From contig NC_066279.1 in assembly GCF_905404315.1 (NCBI RefSeq), forward strand, positions 5,964,501 through 6,028,500: 64,000 bases of DNA, written 5' to 3'. The position numbers and the translations under genes were made by a program. The notes beneath the pieces were generated by a model. The model was not told the origin of the DNA. It saw nothing but the letters and a program-made list of their open reading frames with translations, and searched no databases. Shown one piece after another: positions 37,101-49,100 of the stretch (position 1 is the stretch's first letter; each line of letters opens with the position of its first letter). This DNA is from Leptidea sinapis. Lineage: Eukaryota > Arthropoda > Insecta > Lepidoptera > Pieridae.

Positions 37101-40100
37101 GGCATCAGCTAGTAGGTCTATATTTGAAATATAAATGAACCTATTCTTATTTTTAAGGAATTGGGCAGATATAATTACAAATTGGAAAGCTATTTAGATT
37201 AATCCAGAATAGTCTTAGGTTTAAAGATATTTATTTCTTACTAAAAACATAGTAACTTGAGACAATATGAGAACAAAGGAACTATTAAATAACAGTAATA
37301 ATTGTTTCGCCATTCGTTACGTATCTAGTATATACTACTTAACATATTCTTCTTCACAAATATGTACAAAGGTCACTGTGGTTTTAGAAAAAATATAATT
37401 GTTTAAAACTGATCAGTTTCAAAAATCATTTATAAAAAACTTTGAAATAATTTGATATGATAACTTAGATTTCAATGTAATAAACGAGTTATCTTTTGAG
37501 AGATGAGGGTAGACTTAAAAGTTGTCCGCCCTCGTAAATAAATATACGCTTGGCTTAATATTATGTTCTAGTCTTGTATAAGGTTGTTTTATGTTCACGT
37601 GGTTAGCTTGCTTGTATATTTTAGAAGCAAGTGTTAAACAATCATAATGAAATTACATATTTATGAGTCTTTTTTTTTTACATTTCAGCTAGCCTGGTTT
37701 TTGGGGCACTGCCACCATATTTCATTATGATATGCAAGGTGTGATTGTTACTAATTCAAATTATCCAGTGTATCGAACGAACTATACCAGGAAGGGAACC
37801 CATTAGAGAAGAAAGGTTCTTTTTAACATTGTCAATGTGTGCGCGCAATAGTAATCTATACTAATATTATAAAGCTGCAGTGTTTGTTTTTTTGTTTGTT
37901 TGTTTGAACGCGCTAATCTCTGGTACTACTGGTCCGATTTGAATTCTTTCAGTGTTGGGCAGTCCATTTATCGAGGAAGGCTATAGGCTATGTTTTTTTT
38001 TTTTTCAAAATTAGGGATCCGTTATAAAATTGCTATTTTGTAACACAAGGTGTAAAATCGAAAACCTATTTTTGCGTCCGCTGCAAAAACTATTGACAAT
38101 AGAACAAAATGATGTACAGGCTATAATATAGGCAATATTTTATAACTTATAAAACTATCGCGTGAATTATACTTTATATGGAAAAACAACGTTTGCCGGG
38201 TCAGCTAGTCCCAAATATATCTCTACATTCTTTTCTGTTAAAGGAACAATAATTTTTATGGGCGCATAGTTGATTTGATTGTGGCCAGTTGGAAAGTTTA
38301 TTGAATAAAAAAATAAAGAGGTCGCGTTGTTGTCTTCTTTTACATCCCTATCTTTCATATATAAATTCACATAACATTATCTCGCTCTGTCTTTAGCACG
38401 TAAATAACTAGTGATGAGAAACAATGTCAACACAAAAAATACGTTTATTGACATTTATATATATTGAGATTAGACATACGTACAGCAGTCTATTATTGTC
38501 TGTTTGTTGTCCGACTTTTGAAGCGAGGGTAATGTGTTGACGCATATATTAGTATGTATATATAAAGTAGTAGGGATTCGCCGGTTCTGGCTCACAGTAG
38601 TAGGGATTCGCCGGTTCTGGCTCCTCGATTCTGGCTCACTTGCTCGTGATGCCTACTAAAAAAAAAAAAAAAGAAGTTTGGTGTCAAACTGGGGGTTTTG
38701 ATGTATTTCCGAGCGATTGCGCTGATCCGTTTTTCGATATCTCTTATAGTTTCAAAGTTAGCATTTTAAATTAAACAGATCCATAATCATTAATAATCAC
38801 TGGTCATTTAGCTAATGATTGGTGAGCGACTCAATGTCTAAATTTCCATGAACGTGATACAGGTAATTTACTAATTACCTCTATCACATTCGTTACTACG
38901 ATTAAAAAGACAGTTTCTGTATTTATTATTTATTTTTAAAACATGATTTAAATAAAGTATATAATAAAACATCATTGCAGATTGTATCATTTTCAAAATA
39001 TTTGATGAAATCATTCAAACTCTTCTTATTAAACTTAAAGTATAGATACATTATGCAGTACTCGCCACACACTGCGGTATATTCATTCTGTACTCTTGCA
39101 GTATTGTAGTTATACATTCTGCAATTCCTTTGTAAAAACATCAGCTGGAATCCCTGAGGTGGACGACCATATGAATCGAAGTATTGTCCAATACCCTGCT
39201 CATCAATGTGTATTGCAACCCAGTGAGTGCCTGGCTTATTATCACTATCTAAATTGCTGACAATATAACAGGGCGTTACAACATATATCGGCAATCGGTT
39301 TGCCGCATAAACATTATTTTTAATACTGGGATCGATTTTGTTCAAATAATTCTGTATCTCGATTGTATTCATATTAGTTGAGAACAGGGTCTTGTCAGTT
39401 GCGAGGATTGAATAGTTATGTGGATCATAATAACATAAGCACTCAATAAATAAGGCTTTAATGTATCTTATTCATGTATTTAAAACTTATATGGTTACAA
39501 TAAAACAAAATATCATTACAAGCGATTCAAATATAAATCTATGAACATTTGATGAAATTATATTTTCATCAATTTTATTATAATATAAAAGCTGATTGAA
39601 AACGAACTTTGTACCTACATACTTACGTAGTCATTAGTACAATCTGGAAATGTTGACTCCATTAAACTATCAATAATTGAACTTATCATTTAAGTGCCAT
39701 TATGTTTCACCATAATAAAACAAAATATCATTTTATATACATATTTTTATTATATAAATTTATAAGGTAATCTAGTATTTAATCAACATAAAAAATACAC
39801 AAGGATACAAACGATTCAAACATTAATTATTATATTCTAACTGCTGTAATCTACAGAAATATTACGATTTTTATCAATTTCAATAACATTATCGAATTCC
39901 GCATAAACAATACAGTTAATTGTTTGTGTAAGAGCTGATTCAAAACGAACTTCTAATCTTACACTACCATGTTTTATAAGATTCCAATGACTTGAAGAAT
40001 TTGCTGATAAATCGGGTGTTAAGTCGAAGGCTAGCAAGCAAAACCCTTTGGCATATTGCTCTCTTGATACTCCATTGCCTTCATTTAGGAAATGTATACC

Positions 40101-43100
40101 TGTTCCTGAGAATAACGTATGATAGACCGTAGTAAAAATATTATTGTCAAACGATGGCTGTAAGGCTTTTGAAGGTATCTGTTGTCCATCTATGTATAAA
40201 CAAAATGTATTAATATCATAATTTTCGAAATTGAATGGGTTTTTTGTGAGACTACCATTAAAGGATGCATTATTCACAAAACCGACTATACACCTTTTGG
40301 GTATTTGGCCAAGGAATATGTTATCAAGGGTTTTCCCCTGAATGCCTGATGGTATAGTTAAAACTTTGACTTCTGCTCGCGTGATTGGATATTTTGCTGT
40401 GGTAGATGATAAAACTTTTTGATGTGCAAGTAGCACAGTTGGGTTGATTCGTGCTCTTCGAATAATAAGAGTTGCATCTGTAATAGACACTTTAAATTTA
40501 TGGTCAGTTGATGAAGCCATGAGATTGAAATTTTCTCTAGAACGAACTAACTTTACGCACATGTCAACGCCATTAATCAAAAATTTTTCTTGGTTGAATA
40601 AATCTCCATGTAAATGTCCTATCATTTCTATTTCTTTGCTTTCACTAGCCAATTCTTGTCTTTTAATAAATCCTTTATTTTGTTCATCAGTTGCATCCAT
40701 TTTTCCAGCTGTATCTTCATACCATAGACCACAAGTGAGATGAGATTCTTTTGCAGCAGGTGCATAATTCAATAGAGTTTCAATATAAGCTCGATATGCA
40801 TATGTATTATTCGGTGGCGATACAAGTTTTTGATTTAAATATACATCAAGTTGACTGAAAAGTGTATGTAACCAATTATTAACTGGGGCCACAACTGTCG
40901 GTACTGTCAGTTTTGTATAATCTTGATTCAAAACTTTAGCTTTTATATGGAGTAAAGTATGGGATAAATCCACATAGTCATCACCTGCCCCAGGTACTTG
41001 AAATTCTATTGGTCCATCATCAGCAAGTGATGAAATGGGCTTATAATGAATCCATAGTCCACTTTCAATGCTAGTTTGAGTTGATGGTAATGCAAATAAA
41101 TCCAATTCGGACTTAATGCATTCACAAGACTGACTATGTAAAAATGACATATTTAATCAGTAAATATATCTTTGATTTGTTTTTGATTCAATTTTAATTT
41201 TTTAATAGCTTTCGCTTTCGCAGTCAATGATGGAATGATCGCAGAACGACGTTTTCGTTTTGTTATATACCCAGATCCAAACATGTTGATATTATCTATT
41301 TTGGCATCAGCTTTTCGTTTCAAATTTGAGCTGACTTCTTTTAGACGAGTTTTTATTGAATCTTCCATGGGGCGTGCATTAACCATATCTGATAATATAC
41401 CTACACCGGTACTTAATGCTTCTTTACCAATAGTTCGAACACCACTAGACAGTAGTGGTAAAATAGATCTAAACAGCCCCCCAAGAAAACTTCCGATTCC
41501 ATGACCTCTTTGATACGGTGCTCCTTTATAAATAACTCCGATACCTGATCCGGCCTGGTGAGTATAATAGTGTTCATATGGACATGAAATATTATCACGT
41601 TTGCCGTACATTATAATTTTTGAAAGTGGAGTTTAATGCACACTGTTCCAAATTGGAATGGTATCTTTTGACCGGTGCTTGTTCTTATATCTATTTCAAT
41701 TGTATCAAATTCTCTACGCATCACAGGTAGGTAATGGGGAGGAGAGAAAACGTGCATTTTGTACGCTCCATATATGTATTTTGAGGGATCCAATGGTATT
41801 ATTCGTAAAAGGGGTGTCATAACATCTCCAACGATTTGAGGCTCCACTATGTCACAATAAACAAATAATTGAGACGGTAAACCCAAATGCAAATTAGCTG
41901 GACACTTTCCAAAATTTTTTTCAACGAGGTTCCTGTTTGGTTCGAACCCTAGTTGAAGACATAATTTAGGTGATAGAGTTACAGATTTTATGGATTCATC
42001 CGTTATCGTAGCAACTACAATCCTTGAAACCTCATCGCACTTAAATTTAATTTTTTCTCGAGTGTTATTCAGTGCCATCAAAATGTGATTTATGTTATCG
42101 TAATTTGTGGCTGGAATATGTGTCTTGTAATAAACATATGACGGTTTACTTTCATTGGGTACTTGCATCAACTTTGTTATATAAATAATGTTTTCATGTT
42201 CTTGAACGGTGAACATAGTGCATGGGTACTGAAATTCTACTACTCCAACCCTCCATTCACCTTCTAGTATTGTTGGTTTTGGCAGTTTCGTAGAAAATAA
42301 TGTTGTTGTATTATCAGGAAAATAATCCATAGAACTATTGCTTAGTAAAGTTAAATAAAAACTATCTTTATTCATATTTTTTTCAAAGTAGAAGCTAATA
42401 TCCAGCTATTAAATTTATTTGGATAACCTCTCCACTTCACCAACAATTCTTTTCTGTTACCGGTATATCGAGAGCGTATTATTTTATCTATTTTGTATTT
42501 AGTAGTGGGGTCGAATATGATTTTTTGTAACTCTTTTTCATAAAAAGTACCAACTATCTCTTCGCCTTCTAAATCCTTTAAAGTAAATACTACAAACGGA
42601 GATCGGTGTATTATGGTAGATACGATGAATATTTCGTCACTCCAATTTGATTCATATCCTTTTTGGAAAATATGTTTATGTTTTGTTATTCTAACATAAT
42701 CTCCAACGTGAATTCTTGGATTCACCATACTAATTGATGTTTTTATCTTACATTCTCTATCATATAAATTTTGCCATACACTCATTATATTTGTATTATT
42801 AACATCACATGGACACATTTTTATACTAGAATGAAAACTATGATTATATGAATGCACTAGATCTTGTAAAACATCAATGTATTTATGAGTATTTTTGTGT
42901 GTAAAATAGCGCCACATTTTCGTTTTAAGAGTTCTCTGAAATCTTTCGACAATACTTGCTTTAATATCTGGATTATTGGTTGTATAATAATTTATGTTTT
43001 TTAATTTAAAATATTTTTGTACATATTTGGAAACAAATTCAGTTCCTTTGTCAGACTGTATATGTGTAGGTGTAGTATTAGCTTCAGCAAAAATACTTTC

Positions 43101-46100
43101 AAAGCATTCCTTAACTGTTTCAGAGTTTTTCTTTTTCATTGCTCGAACATACGCATATTTACTAAAGACATCAATAACACAAAGTATGTATTTGAAACCA
43201 TCATTATATTCAGAATAAGATCTCATATCACTTAAATCGGCCTGCCATAACTCATTAATATTAGACAAAATATATCTGTTACGAGAAAATTTTCTTTGAA
43301 CAGGTTTATGTAATGTATATGTTTCTTGTGATTGTAACCACTTTAAGACACTATTTCTGTCCATTTTACCCTTCATTGCTTTTGACAATTTATCAATAGT
43401 GCTGTAGCCAGCAGGATGTGATGCATCATAATAAATTTTATTTATTTCTAATATGGGGTCCATTTTTCCCAGTCCGATCTTTTTTTTAGTTTCCCTGTGT
43501 ACTTATTACTTGTTGGTGTAGAAAATTCTTCGTCAGGTACTGATTTAGATTCAACCTCTTTTAATTGCAAATGGTTTATAAAATCCACTCGCTTTGGGTT
43601 CCCGATATAAGTGAGTGGTACTTTTATTTCCTTCAAAGTTGTTGCGAATTTTTCCCAACCTATAGGTTCACTTTTCTGAAGAGCTCTCAAGGTATCACTC
43701 ACCAAGTCCACAATATTACTCCCAGGTATTTTTTCATTATCTATAATCACGGTACCAGATTCATCCCAGCTTATTTTATTTTTATTCAAGGAAATCAAAT
43801 TTAGTAAAAGTTCACCTTTTTTAGCATATGTTTTCGGTATTAGTTTCAGTATTTCAGAGCTCGTGTATATTTCCCCAATATTTTTGTTAACCTCCACTGA
43901 TGTTTGAGAAGGAACTACATTTATTTTATTCACATCATGATTTATATAATCAGTATCGATTTCATTATGACCTTGATTAAAACCAATATATGAATCATTA
44001 TCATTTATAAGTGGTATGTGGTATGGTTGTCGATCCTCTTTGACGAAGTTTAGATATCTTTGAAGGGTTTGCAAATATAAAATACATTTCTTTCGATCTT
44101 CTATGTCACTGCTTAAGATATTTTGCATATCAGTATCTAATCGAGATCTTGGCGTATCATTTTCTTTGTGTTGTTTTAACTTCTCCAATAATGATGGTTC
44201 AATAAGTAACATTTTTTTAGCATTATCCATTTTCTTAAATAAATGAATTAATCAACCCACTTAGAATAGAACCCAATATTATCGGTAGAAATGAACCTCC
44301 TTTTTGTACAATTATATTTTTTCTAATTTTATTCGTACCTTTTCTTACCAATTTTCGAAGAATATTTTTATATTTCTTTAATTTAGATTTTTCTTTCTCT
44401 GCCAATTCAACGTTACCCCGCAGTACGTTATGAATACATTCACAAATGTAATTTATTTCTGTTTTGTTACATGATTTTAATAAAGCTTTTTGATATTTTG
44501 GCTTCAGTTTATGTAGAGCAATTAACAAATCTTTATGCGTCTTTAAACGTCTATGCATCATTTATAAATGATCGAAATTTCTTGATTCTTACCATATTTA
44601 AACCCTTTTGTGGGTACATAAACAGTGCAATATCCATCGGATGGAAATATCTTTGTCTTAACGCGACACAATTCATTTGTTTCTTGTTTCAAATCAATCA
44701 TTAAATAACCATGAGCTTCATTGGTAGCATCTCTGTAAGAATCTTCCAAATATTTCGGATTTTCAGGGAATACTTGACGAGATAAGTATCGAATTTGGGT
44801 TTTATCTCGAGGATTTTTGAAATATATTATATAACTTGAGTTGAGTGATATATCTCTTTGTCCTTTACCTTGATGAAACAAATTTTGAGATAAATAAAAC
44901 ACACTTAAGTTTCTATGATGACTTCCTTTCGTGAATATATCAACAATACGACCATCTGATTCCCTCATCAGGTCATCAATTATTACAAGTTGAGGATTTT
45001 TTCCGTCAAACATAGATAAATCAGGTAAACCTTGAAGATAATTAATGTGGTTGAGATTATATAAAGGCTGCATTTCATCAAAGCACCAGGTGATTTGGGT
45101 AAAATTTGCATCACAGATATCATTCAAAAATTTTATAAAATTATTTACGAAAACTGATTTTCCACATCCACTTGGACCAGCAACTATTGCAGTGAATGGA
45201 TGATTGAAATGATGCATTATCTACTACGTCTATGTGTGTTAAGGTTTAGTATAGTAATGAAACAATCTGTTATTAAACCACCATTTATTTAAACAGAAAA
45301 ATCTATAATTGAAACAATATACAGTACATCATGTTTTACTCCGCAACTTATACATCTAAATACAATAATCTCTCATTTGGTTTTTTAAAACTATAATAAT
45401 TTATTCTTAAAATTTAATATAATATTTATTCTATTTTATGATGACCCCAAGCTAAGGTATCAATATTATTTGGTAAAATGTACCGTTTGGTATCATTAAA
45501 TGACAGACTAGATTTATTTATTCTTTGAGTAAAAATATTATGCTTTATTGACTTAAATCTAAGCATTGAACAATATTCGTTCTTATTTTCAAATAAGCAA
45601 GTCTTATAATTTTCCATTTTCATATTCTTAGTAACACTTTTATTAACCCCCTTAGCTTTAGCTGTGAATTTTCCTTCAACATCTAATGCATACATTTTAG
45701 ATCTAAGTCCTACAAATTCATTAAATATGTTACCATTGTTTTCATCTTTAAAGTAGCCTAACTTCTTTTTATTGAGTTTTGGATAGCCAAATATATTTTT
45801 TTCTGTATAGTCCGAGGTATCGAAACGCAAATGTAAATCAGGTTTTATATCTCTGTAAAAATCATCTGTAAAAATTTGATATATTAAACTATCAGTATCT
45901 GTGTACAATAATTTTAATTTGTTTTGAAACTTTTTAAACATATAGTTATAGTGAAAGTCGTACATTAGAGTTTTAGAAATATCCAATATACAAAATCCCA
46001 AATAAATAGGTTTATTATGGAACAATTTCGTCTTTCGTAATTGAACTGCAACCAAATTTTCATTAAAAATAGATAAACTATGGAATTCTGGCTTAGCAAT

Positions 46101-49100
46101 TAAATCTTGTGCGCCTAGAATTTTACCCTGATTTTCCCAATGACTCAATAATTTTACATTTACTCTTTTTTCGATATTTTCCATTGTTTTTCCAAACACT
46201 GAGTTATTCATTAATTTATAAAAATCTTTTTCGAAATCAGATGTGGCTAGTTTACGCATGCTTGTATTTAAATCTATATAATATTGTAACCATGCGCATT
46301 GTTTGAATTTTAAAATTCTATGAATTTTTTGTAATTTTAAACCCATTGTCAGACATTGCTTTAAATTTCTGTAGTGAATCACATATTTAATTTTATTACG
46401 AAGGTTTGGAACTAATTTTATGTCTTTTGTATTACCAATACATATATTCTCGGGACATAAGGATAGGTCAGAATGTAAATCATGCAGTTCAATAGGATAT
46501 TCTAGATCTACTTCCAAAATAAAACCATATTCATAATCATCAGGGACATCAAAATTAGTTGTGACATCTACCCACTCAAAACCTCCTGTAGGAAGGAATT
46601 GAGACATGGCCCATCCGTAAAGGTTATTAGCATCAAGATAAGTTAAAAATGAGTTTGGTGTGCCTTTATCATATTCTCGCATATATTTGTTATTAGCTTT
46701 GGCATAACGATTGCTACATTGAGATACACCTCCTCGAATGCCCGATCTAATAAAAGCTATTTGTTCAAAGTCTTGAAGTAATTCTAATTTAATTTTTGTG
46801 CATTTTAACATAGCATCCCAACTTAACCCAGGTGCTGTATAATAATGAGCTGGATCTAGACCATATGTTTGCAAACATAAGGCTCGGAAATTTTCAAACA
46901 CATCTGTTAAAAGTAAAACATCGGTTTTAAGATATAAATCAGAATAATCTGACATATTTTGACAATGAAAGTGTTGCCAAACATCCTTGGCATGTTCATA
47001 ATCTTCATCGGAAATATGTGTGTCGGTTAATGTATTGTAAAATTTATCGCGACTAGGGAGTGCTGAAAGTTTTAAGGAATCATGTGATGACATAAATTCA
47101 TATGGATAAATTCCTTTTTTTCTAAGACGTAAAAAATCATTATTATTTGGAAAATTATATTTTAATGTTTGAAATTGTTCTTCCTTCAAATTTTGAACAA
47201 GTTTGTCTAAACTACAAGGTAAAAATTTAAACGAATCAACGAATCTCAATTGAATTTTATGATTATTTAATTTTATCGTTTTTGTGAAAGAAATGTACTT
47301 TTCTTTCGTTTGTGGAATAATATCAATTTCCCCTTCAATAGAATTTAATGCATGAACAATAAAATGAGAGTCATATTGACTAAGATTGTGTAAAAAAACT
47401 GGAATGTGATAGGGGATTCTAAACTTTGTCTTACATACTTCGTGTGCAACTCCTCTAAAATTTCCTGTATGCGAGTCAAAGTATAATGCACATTCACCAT
47501 TTAAATTAGATTGACATATAAAGCAGTCTTTACATTGTGAAATAATTTCATTATCATTGGAAGTCAAAGGTTTTGGACTTATGACAAAATAATTTTTTGT
47601 GCAAATCACTTCTAAATCTTTATACAACTGATTCATAAAGACATGAGTACAATGAGGACCACTATATGTTTCATATTTTGATAAACTATCATCATATGAA
47701 CATTTAATATAGTACCCAAAACTATAAACTTCGTGTTTGTGAACATTAGTTGTATAAGGTTTTGATGGATCGTTAAAGCATGTCTGAATTGGATTAAGGA
47801 AAGCTTCAAAATCCGCGTATATAACAAAGGGTATTTGTAACATCTTATTAAATTTATCAAATTTTAAGACATTGTTTGAAATTGGTTGTTCAAACCAATC
47901 TTTTAAAGTTTTTTCTGTATTAGGCAATTCCACTTTAATATGACAACAATCATTCAATTGATGAGCTGATAACTTATCATTTGTTGAGAAGTGTAAAAGA
48001 CAACCGTCACAGATGTAGATTGCATGTTCATGGTTTGAAATTTGACCACTTACTAAACGCGATAGGTTTTTAATGTAGCAAAAATGATTAATTGTTCCGT
48101 GCGAAATAAATAATAAATTGATATGAACAATTTTCCGTGATTTTGTTAAATACAATGGACCAACTAATTCATGTACTTTCTTTTTACAATTGTATTCAAG
48201 ACCAAAAACATTTACACTTAAATTATTTAACCTTTCTACTTTCTGTATATCTGTCATTTTAACAGGAAACGTAACTCCGTCAAAATTTAATTTATTTGAA
48301 TATTTACTGTAAGATGAAACTCTCTGAGAGTTCTTAGTAACTGGATATAATGCAGAAAGCAAAGCCCATTTAAAGCATAAATCATCCGAGTTTTGTACAT
48401 TTATAACACTTTTTTTTAATTTGATTTCTTTAGGTAATTCAATATATGATTTTCCACGTAATGGATTGAATTTGTTTATATTCATGTCTAATGCATTTAT
48501 TTTCTTAAGACTCCAACCACTATCTTTTTTCTCAAATGTGCTAATTTTAGTCATCAACATATCACATAAGGACGAAAAGAAAAAATTTAAATCCTCACCC
48601 TGCATTATAGTAGAACTACATGTTTGAAATTCAAATTCATTAGAAATATTTTTTGTTTCTTGAACAAAATTAGCGTGCAGAATAAAATTAACTTTAAAAA
48701 TTGTAAGCAATCGAACAGATTCCTCAAATAGTGAAATAATTTCATTTTTAATAGAATTCAAAAACATTTCTGGTGTTTCGAATGTTTGTAATTGGTTGGA
48801 TTTACTCTTAATTTTATATGAGATAATTCTATTACCAAAAGCCGATTCGTGTACTGTGACATTTTTTAAAGTACTATGTAATTGCATTACGTTATTCTTA
48901 TGGAGGTTACTTCTAAGATGATTTGCATAATATCTTTTCCGTATTAAGATTTGACATAAAGAACAGTTCACCATTTCATCGTTCACACTGGTGAGCCCCG
49001 ATGATGTGGATGGTTCCCCTTGTCGTCCTCTCTTTGTACTTGTATCATTGTCTTCACTGCCTTGTAATACTGCACTTCTTCTCTTAAAACCTCCTCCACT

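Larger units (their letters stand above)
38566..39712 (+). repeat. Polinton left terminal inverted repeat
   Basis: 1,147 bp with the protease gene inside. The only difference from the right repeat that I found is at 38838 (C; the paired base 50956 corresponds to A). The terminus holds a 30-bp unit repeated twice. Confidence 0.95.

Noticed and set aside
42994..43235. Plus-strand open frames inside the Polinton integrase
   Set aside because: They are antisense shadows of the integrase gene.
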